A stretch of DNA of 64,000 nucleotides from Nocardioides carbamazepini (lineage in GTDB: Bacteria; Actinomycetota; Actinomycetes; Propionibacteriales; Nocardioidaceae), in contig NZ_JAHTLF010000016.1 in assembly GCF_024614185.1 (NCBI RefSeq), forward strand, positions 310,001 through 374,000, written 5' to 3'. Below, piece by piece: positions 48,604-57,019 of the stretch (positions within the stretch are counted from its first letter, which is position 1; each line of letters opens with the position of its first letter). The translations under genes and the position numbers were made by a program. The notes below the pieces were generated by a model, which did not search any database, was not told where the DNA came from, and worked only from the letters and a program-made list of their open reading frames with translations.

Positions 48604-50001
48604 ATGCGCGTGCATGCCTTCACCGACGATGCCCTCGGCGACCTCGACGCGGTCGGCCTGGCCGAGCACCTCGCCGCCGGCAAGGTCTCCCCCGAGGAGG
48701 TGGTCGACGCGGCGATCGCCCGGGTCGAGGCCGTCAACGGCGACCTCAACGCGATGGCGCACGTCGCCTTCGACCGGGCGCGCGCGGACGCGCGCCGCCC
48801 CCGCCCCGGGTTCCTGTCCGGCATCCCGACCCTGGTCAAGGACAACGTCGACGTGGCGGGGATGCCGACCCGCTCCGGTACGGACGCCTGGGAGCCGCGT
48901 CCGGCCAAGCGCAACGGCGACTTCGCCGAGATGTACCTGGCGACCGGGCTGGTTCCGCTCGGCAAGAGCCAGCTCTCGGAGTACGGCTTCAGCGCGTCCG
49001 CGGAGCACCCGCGCCTCGGCGCCGTCCGTACGCCGTGGGACACCGAGCGGACCGCCGGGGCGTCCAGCTCCGGCTCGGGCGCGCTGGTCGCCGCGGGCGC
49101 CGTACCGATCGCGCACGCCAACGACGGCGGCGGCTCGATCCGGATCCCCGCCGCGGTCAACGGCCTGGTCGGCCTCAAGCCGACCCGGGGCCGGCTCGCC
49201 CAGGACAAGGTCTTCCGCGACATGCCGATCCGGATCATCTCCGACGGCGTCGTCACCCGCTCGGTGCGCGACACCGCCGCGTTCTACCGCGAGGCCGAGC
49301 GGCACTACCGCAACCTCGACCTGCCGCCGATCGGCGACCTGACCCGGCCGATCAGGCGGCGGCTGCGGATCGCGCTCAACACCAGCGGCGTCGGTCGCAG
49401 CGCGGACGCCGAGACCCGGGCCCTCACCGAGCAGACCGCGAGCCTGCTCGAGGAGCTCGGCCACACCGTCACCGAGACCGAGGCGCCGGTGGCGCCGAGC
49501 TTCGTCGACGACTTCCTGCTCTACTGGGCGCTGCTCGCCGAGGTGATGCTCGTCACCGGTCGGCCCACCCACGGGCGCACCTGGGACCGGGCCAAGCACG
49601 ACAACCTGACCCTCGGCCTGGCCCGGCACGCCCGGCGGAACCTGCACCGCGTCCCCGGCGCGATCACCCGGCTCAAGCGCGCCAACGCGAACGCCGCGGC
49701 CTACTACGAGAGGTACGACGTCGCGCTGACGCCGACGCTCGCCATGGCCACGCCCAAGGTCGGCCACCTCGACCCGACCCAGGACTACGCCACGATCATG
49801 GACCGGCTGCTCGACTGGGTCGCGTTCACGCCGTGGCAGAACGTCACCGGCGCCCCGGCCGTCTCCCTGCCGCTCGCGAGCACCGCCTCGGGGCTGCCTC
49901 AGGGCATGATGTTCGGGGCCGCTCCGGGGCAGGAGGCGGTACTCATCGAGCTCGCCTACGAGCTCGAGCAGGCCCGTCCGTTCGCGACGATCCAGGGCTG
50001 A
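48604..50001 (+). CDS. amidase signature family protein
   Basis: 465 residues. The Ser-cisSer-Lys site is present: LVKDNVDVAGMPTRSG (Lys near 79) and GASSSGSGALVAAGAVP with DGGGSIRIPAA. Family members hydrolyse amides and some esters, and some are housekeeping aryl or aliphatic amidases. No signal peptide. A TAGGTT element just upstream suggests a leaderless transcript. It is followed by tRNA genes. Confidence 0.9.
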   Translation: MRVHAFTDDALGDLDAVGLAEHLAAGKVSPEEVVDAAIARVEAVNGDLNAMAHVAFDRARADARRPRPGFLSGIPTLVKDNVDVAGMPTRSGTDAWEPRPAKRNGDFAEMYLATGLVPLGKSQLSEYGFSASAEHPRLGAVRTPWDTERTAGASSSGSGALVAAGAVPIAHANDGGGSIRIPAAVNGLVGLKPTRGRLAQDKVFRDMPIRIISDGVVTRSVRDTAAFYREAERHYRNLDLPPIGDLTRPIRRRLRIALNTSGVGRSADAETRALTEQTASLLEELGHTVTETEAPVAPSFVDDFLLYWALLAEVMLVTGRPTHGRTWDRAKHDNLTLGLARHARRNLHRVPGAITRLKRANANAAAYYERYDVALTPTLAMATPKVGHLDPTQDYATIMDRLLDWVAFTPWQNVTGAPAVSLPLASTASGLPQGMMFGAAPGQEAVLIELAYELEQARPFATIQG

Positions 50002-50063
50002 TCGGCCCCGGCAGGGCGCCGATTTCGCACCGTCCGGCGACGCGTGTATCGTTTCGCGGCGTT

Positions 50064-50136
50064 GCCCCTTTAGCTCAGTCGGCAGAGCGTCTCCATGGTA
50101 AGGAGAAGGTCTACGGTTCGATTCCGTAAAGGGGCT
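50064..50136 (+). tRNA. tRNA-Thr (GGT)
   Basis: Full cloverleaf: acceptor GCCCCTT/AAGGGGC, D-arm with AGCTCAGTCGGCAGAGC, anticodon stem TCTCC/GGAGA with loop ATGGTAA (anticodon GGT) and T-arm around GGTTCGATTCC. Discriminator T; CCA is not encoded. Confidence 0.95.
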
Positions 50137-50210
50137 CTGAGATGGGGCGCCGCCGCACGACCCGCCTGGGCGATACTGGGCAGGAACAGCGGAGGGCGCC
50201 CTCCTCACGT

Positions 50211-50284
50211 GGCGGGATAGCTCAGACGGTTAGAGCGCACGACTCATAATCGTGAGGTCACGGGTTCGATCCCCGTTCCCGCTA
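50211..50284 (+). tRNA. tRNA-Met (CAT), elongator type
   Basis: Acceptor GGCGGGA/TCCCGCT, D-arm TAGCTCAGACGGTTAGAGC, anticodon stem CACGA/TCGTG with loop CTCATAA (anticodon CAT) and T-arm with GGGTTCGATCCCC. It lacks the initiator CGCGGGG-type start. A CAT-reading isoleucine tRNA modified by TilS cannot be excluded from sequence alone. Confidence 0.92.
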
Positions 50285-50325
50285 CCGAGTACCCGGCACC
50301 ACCACCAGCAACTGAAGGACTTCCT

Positions 50326-50496
50326 GTGGCCAGCAAGAGCAGCGACGTTCGCCCCAAGATCACGCTCGCGTGCGTGGACTGCAAGGAGCGCAACTACATC
50401 ACCAAGAAGAACCGGCGCAACGACCCCGACCGCATCGAGCTGTCGAAGTTCTGCCCGCGGTGCCGCAAGCACACCGCGCACCGCGAGACCCGCTGA
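50326..50496 (+). CDS. rpmG: 50S ribosomal protein L33
   Basis: 56 residues from GTG 50326 with GAAGGA upstream. Features: [23 protein letters not shown] (in pieces: [26 protein letters not shown]) and [16 protein letters not shown]. The two CxxC pairs (CVDC, CPRC) mark the zinc-binding form, whose non-zinc paralogue replaces it under zinc starvation in actinobacteria. It lies between tRNA genes and the MaoC pair, the order known for actinobacterial rpmG-hadAB regions. Confidence 0.95.
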   Translation: MASKSSDVRPKITLACVDCKERNYITKKNRRNDPDRIELSKFCPRCRKHTAHRETR

Positions 50497-50657
50497 CTGT
50501 TCGGGCCGAGCGCGTCGCCTAGCGAAGGCGGCGCGCAGGCCCTTCGGGCCCACGCTTGCCTCCGATGCGCTACGCGCGGGCGCCACGCTGCCGGCTGGAA
50601 CTCGTCCCATCCTGATGGGGCGGGTTCTTCGCATTTCCGACTCGATAGGGTGACGGC

Positions 50658-51053
50658 ATGCCGATCGACGCCACCTTGGTGGGGCGGGCCTTCCCGCCGA
50701 CCACGTCCGTGCCGGTGACCGCGGAGTCCGTGGCCGCCTTCGCGGCCTCCGTCGGTGGTCGAGGTGACGGACCGGTCCCGCCGACGTACCCGATCGTCGT
50801 GTCCTTCGCCGCTCTCCAGGACTTCCTGGCCGCCGAGCGGGTGGAGCTGTCCCGGATCGTCCACGGCGACCAGCGGTTCCGCTACGTGCGCCCGGTCGTG
50901 GTCGGCGACGAGCTCACCGCGACCCTCACCGTGACCGGCGTGCGCTCCATCGGCGGCAACGACATCGTGAGCACCTCCAGCGAGATCACCGACGCGTCCG
51001 GTGCCGTCGTCTGTACGGCGACCGCCACCCTCGTGCACCGCGGAGGTGCCTGA
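50658..51053 (+). CDS. MaoC-like dehydratase subunit, HadA-type N-terminal domain
   Basis: 131 residues. Hot-dog fold of the FAS1-like dehydratase N-terminal group: PPTYPIVVSFAALQDFL, ELSRIVHGDQRFRYVRPVVVGDELTATLTV. It lacks the complete hydratase motif, as expected of the structural partner in HadAB heterodimers. TAGGGT six bases before the ATG suggests a leaderless transcript. TGATG overlap with the next gene. In mycobacteria the equivalent pair works in FAS-II; here the acyl substrate is not certain. Confidence 0.83.
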   Translation: MPIDATLVGRAFPPTTSVPVTAESVAAFAASVGGRGDGPVPPTYPIVVSFAALQDFLAAERVELSRIVHGDQRFRYVRPVVVGDELTATLTVTGVRSIGGNDIVSTSSEITDASGAVVCTATATLVHRGGA

Positions 51054-51466
51054 TGGATCACCCGATGACGACCCTGCAGCCGGGCGCCGCCCTCGAGCCG
51101 CTCACCTTCGACATCACCCGGGCCGACCTCGTCGCGTACGCCGCCGCCAGCGGTGACCCCAACCCGATCCACCAGGACGAGGAGATCGCGCTCGCGGTCG
51201 GCCTGCCCGGCGTGATCGCCCACGGCATGTACACGCTCGCCCTGGTCGGCCGTGCCGTCGCCGCCTGGACCGCCGAGGCGGAGGTCGTCGAGCTCGGCGC
51301 GAAGTTCGTCGCGCCCGTCGTCGTACCCGCCGAGGGCGCTGCCCGGGTCACCGTCGGCGGCACCGTCGGCGAGCGCAACGACGACGGCCTGCTCGCCCTG
51401 GCCCTCCAGGTCACGGTCGACGGCACCAAGGTGCTCGGCGCCCCCAAGGCCCTGGTCCGCGCGTGA
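51053..51466 (+). CDS. MaoC-like dehydratase subunit, HadB-type
   Basis: 137 residues. The catalytic motif YAAASGDPNPIHQDEE (Asp and His) and PGVIAHGMYT are complete, so this is the active partner of the preceding gene. ATG 51053 overlaps the TGA; an ATG at 51065 is an alternative. It is followed 6 bases later by murB. Confidence 0.87.
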   Translation: MDHPMTTLQPGAALEPLTFDITRADLVAYAAASGDPNPIHQDEEIALAVGLPGVIAHGMYTLALVGRAVAAWTAEAEVVELGAKFVAPVVVPAEGAARVTVGGTVGERNDDGLLALALQVTVDGTKVLGAPKALVRA

Positions 51467-51472
51467 CCGCTG

Positions 51473-52504
51473 GTGACCACTAGTCCCGCCCTGGCGGATC
51501 TCACCACCCTCCGCCTCGGCGGTCCGGCCCGTCGCTATGTGGCGGCCACCGACGCCGACGCCCTGGTCGCCGCGGTCACCGAGGCCGACCGGGCCGGCGA
51601 GCCGGTGCTCGTCGTGGGCGGCGGCAGCAACCTGGTTGTCGCCGACGAGGGCTTCGCCGGCGCCGTCGTCCACCTCACGGGTGGGGGAGTCCGGGTCGAG
51701 GAGGACGGCGACCGGGTCGCCGTCACCGTCGCTGCCGGCGAGCCGTGGGACGACGTCGTCGCCCGCGCCGTCAACGAGGGCTGGGTCGGCGTCGAGGCGC
51801 TCTCCGGCATCCCCGGCACCACCGGCGCCACCCCGATCCAGAACGTCGGCGCCTACGGCCAGGAGGTCGCCCAGACGGTCGCCTCGGTGCGCGTCTGGGA
51901 CCGGATGCTCCGCGGCGAGCGGACCTTCTCCGGAGAGGAGTGCCGCTTCTCCTACCGCCACTCCCGGTTCAAGACCGACCCCCGTCGCCATCTCGTCCTC
52001 GACGTCACCTTCAGCTTCGGTCGCGGCGAGCTCTCCGCCCCCGTCGGGTACGCCGAGCTCGCCCGCACGCTCGGTGTCGCCGTGGGGGAGAGCGCCCCGC
52101 TCGCCGCCGTACGGGATGCCGTCCTGGGCCTGCGCCGTGGCAAGGGCATGGTCCTCGACGCCGCCGACCACGACACGTGGAGCGCCGGCTCGTTCTTCAC
52201 CAACCCGTTCGTGGAGCCGGACCGCGTGCCCGACGGCGCGCCGTCGTACCCGCAGCCGGACGGGAGCGTGAAGACCAGCGCCGCCTGGCTGATCGAGCAC
52301 GCCGGCTTCGGCAAGGGCTACGGTCTCGACCGCCCGCACGCCCGGGTCTCCCTGTCCACGAAGCACACCCTCGCCCTCACCAACCGCGGTGGCGCCACCA
52401 CGTCCGCGCTCCTCGGCCTGGCCCGCGAGGTGCGGTCCGGGGTGCTAGACCGCTTCGGCATCGAGCTCGTCAACGAGCCGGTGCTCGTCGGCTGCGCCCT
52501 CTGA
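51473..52504 (+). CDS. murB: UDP-N-acetylmuramate dehydrogenase
   Basis: 343 residues from GTG 51473. FAD-binding VVGGGSNLVVADEGFAG and GIPGTTGATPIQNVGAYGQEV are type I MurB features; the catalytic Ser is in SAGSFFTNP and the Glu in the C-terminal VNEPVLVG. It reduces UDP-GlcNAc-enolpyruvate to UDP-MurNAc with NADPH in the cytoplasm, a step in peptidoglycan synthesis. It follows the MaoC pair as in related actinobacteria. Confidence 0.94.
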   Translation: MTTSPALADLTTLRLGGPARRYVAATDADALVAAVTEADRAGEPVLVVGGGSNLVVADEGFAGAVVHLTGGGVRVEEDGDRVAVTVAAGEPWDDVVARAVNEGWVGVEALSGIPGTTGATPIQNVGAYGQEVAQTVASVRVWDRMLRGERTFSGEECRFSYRHSRFKTDPRRHLVLDVTFSFGRGELSAPVGYAELARTLGVAVGESAPLAAVRDAVLGLRRGKGMVLDAADHDTWSAGSFFTNPFVEPDRVPDGAPSYPQPDGSVKTSAAWLIEHAGFGKGYGLDRPHARVSLSTKHTLALTNRGGATTSALLGLAREVRSGVLDRFGIELVNEPVLVGCAL

Positions 52505-52570
52505 CGACGACCGCCGGAGACGAACGTCCTCGATCTTGCGCAATCGGGCCCGCCTGGGGCCCAGGGCCAC

Positions 52571-52576
52571 TAGCGT
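52571..52576 (+). promoter_or_regulatory. TAGCGT -10 element of secreted-family copy 1
   Basis: CACTAGCGTCG occurs here and again before copy 4 (TAGCGT 56950-56955). CCCTAGCCT (53789-53794) precedes copy 2 and TAAGGT (58090-58095) precedes copy 5. Each lies 55-80 bases before its start codon, so the copies probably share promoter design and leader length. Confidence 0.35.
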
Positions 52577-52646
52577 CGTCATGATCACCCCCTGCACGAC
52601 GCCGTCCGAGGTGTCGTCCCTTCTCCCCTCTCGAGGAGCAATCTGC

Positions 52647-53654
52647 ATGAAGCCCGTTCTCATCCGCCGCGCCGCGGCCGCACTCGCCCTGGGCGCGCTG
52701 GCCGCCACCGGTCTCGCCAGCGTCCCGAGCCCGGCGCAAGCCGCGATCGCCTACGCGTTCGTCGACACCGGCGTCTCGTTCTACGACTACGGCGACTCGC
52801 CGGAGTGCAGCCTGGCGGGTGTCCTGCCGGATCCTGACGACGCGGCGTGGAGCGACAACGGCGTCCCGGTGAGCCAGAGCTTCAGCACCTCCGGCACGTT
52901 CACCAACGCCGACACCGCGTCCGACATCGTCGACGTCCGTGCGTCCGGCTCCGTCACGGTCAGCTCGACGCCGTTCACCGGCGGCGCGGTGACCATCACT
53001 GGCACCGCTACGGCGTCGTCGTCGGCGACGTCCCGCCTCGCCTCGACCGAGTGCGATACCTCCGCCAGGGCCGAGCCGGGTGCGAGCGGCACCCTGGTAC
53101 TCACCCAGCCGATGTGGGTCACCCTGACCGCGTCCGGCGACGGCAACGGCAACGGCGGTGCTTCGATCCAGGCGGAGGATGGCGGCGCCTTCATCGCGGT
53201 CGGCAAGCGCGGCAGCGGCAGCACGACCACGCTGCTGCCCGCCGGTGAGGTCTACTTCGACTTGGGTTCCTCTGCCTCGTCGAGCGCCTACGGCACCACG
53301 GAGGGCGCGCGCAGCTACACCGGCACCTACAAGATCGAGCTCCAGCCCGTCGGCACGGCATCGCCTCTCGCCGGCAAGGGCCAGGCCTACACCGTCTTCG
53401 GCGCCCGGGACTGCGCAACCGGCAACGTCAGCGCCGTCATCACCAAGAAGGCGGCGAAGAAGGCCAAGCAGGTCACGATCATGGTGAACGGCAAGAAGGT
53501 CGTGAACCTCAAGGGCAAGAAGCTGGCCAAGGCGAAGAACAAGACGATCGTCCTTCCTGCCGCCCCGAGCGGCGCGGCCGAGGTCGTCGCGAAGGTCAAG
53601 CTCAAGAACGGCAAGAAGGTGGACGCCACGCGGTCCTACCTGGCCTGTTCGTGA
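52647..53654 (+). CDS. secreted protein of a five-copy tandem family, copy 1
   Basis: 335 residues, ribosome site CGAGGAG. Signal peptide ending SPAQA-AIAY (about 34). A beta-rich, Ser/Thr/Ala-rich middle contains WSDNGVPVS and the family motif TQPMWVTLT. The C-terminal module of about 80 residues is Lys-rich: GARDCATGNVSAVITKK, VMVNGKKVVNLKGKKL-like strands, KLKNGKKVDATRSYLACS. This Cys-bounded module resembles Ig-like caps of other actinobacterial secreted proteins. I do not recognise the function. A 13-base-pair hairpin follows at 53679-53709. Confidence 0.72.
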   Translation: MKPVLIRRAAAALALGALAATGLASVPSPAQAAIAYAFVDTGVSFYDYGDSPECSLAGVLPDPDDAAWSDNGVPVSQSFSTSGTFTNADTASDIVDVRASGSVTVSSTPFTGGAVTITGTATASSSATSRLASTECDTSARAEPGASGTLVLTQPMWVTLTASGDGNGNGGASIQAEDGGAFIAVGKRGSGSTTTLLPAGEVYFDLGSSASSSAYGTTEGARSYTGTYKIELQPVGTASPLAGKGQAYTVFGARDCATGNVSAVITKKAAKKAKQVTIMVNGKKVVNLKGKKLAKAKNKTIVLPAAPSGAAEVVAKVKLKNGKKVDATRSYLACS

Positions 53655-53678
53655 GCGCCTGATCCTCGCCTGACTGTT

Positions 53679-53709
53679 GCGGGCCCGGCCGACCTTCGGC
53701 CGGGCCCGC
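53679..53709 (+). terminator. 13-base-pair hairpin after family copy 1
   Basis: GCGGGCCCGGCCG and CGGCCGGGCCCGC flank a five-base loop, 24 bases after the stop. No T-run follows, as is usual in high-GC actinobacteria. Similar hairpins follow the other copies. Confidence 0.6.
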
Positions 53710-53720
53710 TTCGCGTCGCG

Positions 53721-53752
53721 GGTGACATGGTGGGTGACATGGTGGGCGACAT
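53721..53752. repeat. 12-base tandem repeat, 2.7 copies
   Basis: GGTGACATGGTG is repeated at 53721 and 53733, with a third partial copy GGCGACAT at 53745. It lies between the copy 1 terminator and the copy 2 promoter-like TAGCCT. Confidence 0.6.
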
Positions 53753-53856
53753 ATCTGGGGAACGCTCGCCGAACCTGGTGGCAGACCCTAGCCTGCGCTT
53801 ACCAGGCGGCTGCCGCTCCCGTGCGCCGCCGTCCCTTCTCGAGGAGCCCCCCGCTC

Positions 53857-56097
53857 ATGAAGAACGTTCTCGTCCGGCGCAGTGTCGCCGGGCTCTCCTT
53901 GGCTGCGCTGACCGCCTTCGGCCTGGTCAGCATCCCCTCCGCCGCCCGTGCCGCCGTCGAGGAGGGCATGATCGCTGGGCAGTACGCCATATCGAGCGGG
54001 AACTGCGAGGGTGCCGACGTGGGGTCCTTCGAGCCCGATGGACTGCCGTGGACCGACAACAATGCGCCGGTCTCGAAGAACACGTCCGGCTCCGCGACCT
54101 TCACAGGTGATGGCGAGGGCGACACGGTCGCCGCGACGACGTCCACCAGCGCCTCGATCACCGCCTCGCCGATCGGCAGCGGTCCAGCCACCATCACCGG
54201 CTCCGCCTCGGCGTCGGCGTCCGCCCTCGCGAGCAACCCCGAGACGGCGTGCGACGTCAATGCCCAAACCCAGTCCGTCGCCGCGGGCTTGTTCACGCTG
54301 ACCCAGCCGATGTGGGTGACCCTGACCGCCACCGGCCAAGGTCATCGCCAGGGACGGGCCGCTGGCGCCAGCTATGTCGGCATCGGGAGCGCCCAAGGGA
54401 TGGGTGGGTGGCTGGGAGAGGGCTACTTCGGTCTCGGTTTCGGCGGCGATGGCCTGATGGTGTCGGCCAGCAACCGCGGCTCGTCCGTCGCGGCTACGCT
54501 GCTGCCGCCCGGCCGGTACGGCGTGGCGTTCCTCGCCGTCGCCCTCGCCGAGACGGACCAGCCGTCGGGCGAGCCGGATGAGTTCGGCTCCTCCACGGCA
54601 CACGACGGCAGCGCGTCGTACACCGGCAACTTCAAGGTCGAGATGAAGCCCGCCGGCACCGCGTCGGCGGTCACCGGCAAGGGCGCGCCGCTGGTCCAGT
54701 TCGCCGAGCGCGACTGTGCCAACGGCAACGTCTCCGTCGCCCTCAGCAAGAAGACCGTGAAGAAGGCCAAGCGCGTCGTGTTCAAGGTCAACGGGGCGAA
54801 GGCCACGGTGCTGAAGGGCAAGGGGCTCCAGGGCAAGAAGCCGAAGGCCAAGACGGTCGTCCTGCCGACCTCGGTGTCGGCTGTGACCAAGGTGAAGGTG
54901 AAGCTCATCCTGGCGAACGGCCGCCGCTGGCTGGCGCGGTGGTGGTACCGGCCCTCCATGTGTGGGGGTTCCGCGCGGGGCTACATGGGGGGGGGGAGGG
55001 GCCCGGTGCATACCGCACGGGCCCCGCTGCCGTTGGGCACGGTGTTCGTCCCCGATCTCGAGGAGCACCCCGTGGAGAAGCAACTCGTACGACGCAGCGC
55101 GCTCGGCCTCGCCGCCGGAGCCCTGGCTGTCGCCGGACTCAGCGCCACCCCGATGCCGGCAGGAGCGGCCATCGAGTACGGCGAGGTCCGCGCCGAGGTC
55201 GGCTTCAACAAGTGGGGCGACGCCGACTGCGCGATCGCCACCACGCCGGACTCGGGGTCGGTCGAGCTCGTCGACAATGGTGTGCCGGTCTCCCAGTCAT
55301 GGAATAGGACGGGGACCGTCACCATCCCGGGCAACCCGGCCGACGTGAGCGACCTGTCGGGCTCCAGTCAGGTCACCGCCTCGCTGACGCCGATCGGGGC
55401 GGGGCGGGCCACCTTCACGGCCAGCGTCTCGGGCTCGGCGTCGGCGAGCTCCGATCTCGCCGACGGAGCCTGCTCGGGCGAGGCGTCGTCCCGGCCGGAG
55501 GCGCGCGCGGAGTTCGACTTGCCCCAGCCGATGTGGGCGACCATCACCGGAAGTGGCGACGGAGCCGGCGCTGCACAGGCGATGATCGGTGACATCCAGG
55601 GCAGTGTGGCCGCAGTGGTCGTGGGCACGCGTAGCGAAGGCTCGGCATCGATCCTGCTGCCGGCCGGACCGACCCAGATCCAGGTGCAGGGCCAGGTCCG
55701 GGTCGACACGGACGGCCCGGCCCGGACCCGCAGCTACGCCGGGTCGTTCACCATCGAGCTCAAGCCGGTGGGCGACGCTCCGGTTCCCGGTCCCGGTCCC
55801 GGTGGCGCGGCCTCCGCGGTCTCCGGCAAGAGCAAGGGCGTGGTCATCCTCGGCGCCCGCGACTGCGCCACCGGCAGTGTCTCCGTCGACCTCACCAAGA
55901 AGGCGAAGAAGAAGGCGACGCAGGTCCTGATCACGGTCAACGGCGCGAAGGTGGCCAAGCTCAAGGGCAAGAAGCTCAAGCCGCGCGCCGTGGTCGTCCC
56001 GGCCGCTCGGTCGGCGGCAGCCGAGGTCGTGGTCCAGATCAAGCTCAAGAACGGCAAGAAGGCGACCGTCACCCGGTCCTACCTGGCCTGCTCCTGA
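53857..56097 (+). CDS. in-frame fusion of secreted-family copies 2 and 3
   Basis: 746 residues from ATG 53857. The first half (to about residue 370) is a complete family member with signal peptide, TQPMWVTLT and the Lys-rich module, but its expected stop after YLACS is lost (reads YRPSMCGGSARG). Translation then runs on through a G10 tract (54987-54996) and a hairpin (54998-55025) into copy 3. Copy 3 has its own ribosome site (CGAGGAG), GTG start at 55072, signal peptide (LVRRSALGLAAGALAVAG) and full domains ending SYLACS. Copy 3 can thus be made alone (341 residues) or as the second half of a tandem protein. A sequence error at the homopolymer would not restore a stop in any frame nearby. 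Confidence 0.65.
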   Translation: MKNVLVRRSVAGLSLAALTAFGLVSIPSAARAAVEEGMIAGQYAISSGNCEGADVGSFEPDGLPWTDNNAPVSKNTSGSATFTGDGEGDTVAATTSTSASITASPIGSGPATITGSASASASALASNPETACDVNAQTQSVAAGLFTLTQPMWVTLTATGQGHRQGRAAGASYVGIGSAQGMGGWLGEGYFGLGFGGDGLMVSASNRGSSVAATLLPPGRYGVAFLAVALAETDQPSGEPDEFGSSTAHDGSASYTGNFKVEMKPAGTASAVTGKGAPLVQFAERDCANGNVSVALSKKTVKKAKRVVFKVNGAKATVLKGKGLQGKKPKAKTVVLPTSVSAVTKVKVKLILANGRRWLARWWYRPSMCGGSARGYMGGGRGPVHTARAPLPLGTVFVPDLEEHPVEKQLVRRSALGLAAGALAVAGLSATPMPAGAAIEYGEVRAEVGFNKWGDADCAIATTPDSGSVELVDNGVPVSQSWNRTGTVTIPGNPADVSDLSGSSQVTASLTPIGAGRATFTASVSGSASASSDLADGACSGEASSRPEARAEFDLPQPMWATITGSGDGAGAAQAMIGDIQGSVAAVVVGTRSEGSASILLPAGPTQIQVQGQVRVDTDGPARTRSYAGSFTIELKPVGDAPVPGPGPGGAASAVSGKSKGVVILGARDCATGSVSVDLTKKAKKKATQVLITVNGAKVAKLKGKKLKPRAVVVPAARSAAAEVVVQIKLKNGKKATVTRSYLACS
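54998..55025 (+). terminator. terminator-like hairpin inside the copy 2/3 linker
   Basis: GGGGCCCG and CGGGCCCC pair around a 12-base loop, which can extend with GTGC/GCAC. This corresponds to the terminator found after copies 1, 3, 4 and 5, but here it is inside an open reading frame. Confidence 0.5.
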
Positions 56098-56116
56098 TCC
56101 CCTGACCGCTCGTACG

Positions 56117-56150
56117 ACGGTGGGCCCGGCCGATCGGCCGGGCCCACCGT
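56117..56150 (+). terminator. 34-base palindromic hairpin after copy 3
   Basis: A perfect palindrome from ACGGTGGGCCCGG to its complement, centred on CGATCG. It lies between the stop of copy 3 and the convergent methyltransferase end (56160), so it may terminate both. Confidence 0.65.
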
Positions 56151-56159
56151 CGTTCTTGG

Positions 56160-56828
56160 TCAGGCCGGACGCGGTGCTCCCACCATGAACGCCTGGGCGC
56201 CCATCACCTTCCACGCCAGCGGCACCTTGAGATAGAGGCTGACCAGCCGCGGTCCCGAGGGGAGCCGCGACTTGGTGGTGTAAGGCAGGAAGCGCGGGAT
56301 GTTCAGCTCGACATCGAAGTCGGCCGCGGCGAAAGCCTCGATCAGAGCACGGTCGTCGACCGGCGTGATGTGGTCGAAGAACATCCAATAGTCGCGCGCG
56401 CAGTAGCGGACATTGGGCTGCAGCACGAGCAGCTTCCCGTCGGGACGTAGCACCCGGCGTACCTCCACGAGGGTCGACATGATGACCTCGCGTGGCACGT
56501 GCTCGAAGAAGTTGCTGATGAAGACCCGGTCGACGGACTGGTCCGCCAGGTGGTCCATCGCGTCGGACCGAGTGATGGTCGCCTCGACATCTGGTCCGGC
56601 CTTGTGCACGAGGTCGGGGTTCAGGTCGACCGCTAGCTTCCGTCGCGCCGTGATGTTGTTGATGAACTCGCAACTCCCGGCGGCGATGTCGAGCACCGTG
56701 CTCGACTCCGGCACCCAGCGCTGGAAGAAGTCCCGGCACAGAACCTCCCAGAGGTCCTGACGCATCTCGGACTGGCGGGCGAATCGGTTGCGGTACAGGA
56801 GCTCGAGCTCCGCGGGATCGTCGGTCAT
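56160..56828 (-). CDS. class I SAM-dependent methyltransferase
   Basis: 222 residues. Motif I is VLDIAAGSCEFINNI, the acidic residue after beta 2 is in AVDLNPDL, then SDAMDHLADQSVDRVFISNFFEHVP (in pieces: SDAMDHLADQ, VFISNFFEHVP) and VRRVLRPDGKLLVLQPN. The N-terminus (ELELLYRNRFARQ) fits methyltransferases of saccharide or lipid clusters. The target is unknown. It is antisense within the secreted-protein array and has its own upstream region, so it is probably an independent insertion. Confidence 0.87.
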   Translation of the reverse strand: MTDDPAELELLYRNRFARQSEMRQDLWEVLCRDFFQRWVPESSTVLDIAAGSCEFINNITARRKLAVDLNPDLVHKAGPDVEATITRSDAMDHLADQSVDRVFISNFFEHVPREVIMSTLVEVRRVLRPDGKLLVLQPNVRYCARDYWMFFDHITPVDDRALIEAFAAADFDVELNIPRFLPYTTKSRLPSGPRLVSLYLKVPLAWKVMGAQAFMVGAPRPA

Positions 56829-57019
56829 GGTGTAGGTATTCCCTTCGCGTGACCGCGCCGACGATAGCCGGGACCTGCCTCGCTGCGATTCTCGGGTCTG
56901 CCGAGGGTAAAGAAAAGACGAAGCCGACGCCGGGGCGTCGAGCGAGCACTAGCGTCGCGGGTTGACTCCCTGACGGTGCTGGACCGAGGCACCGTCGAAC
57001 TCTGTCGAGGAGCATATTG

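Noticed and set aside
50211..50284. Initiator tRNA-Met
   Set aside because: The acceptor begins GGCGGGA, with no initiator-type C1 mismatch or the three G-C pairs in the usual initiator context.
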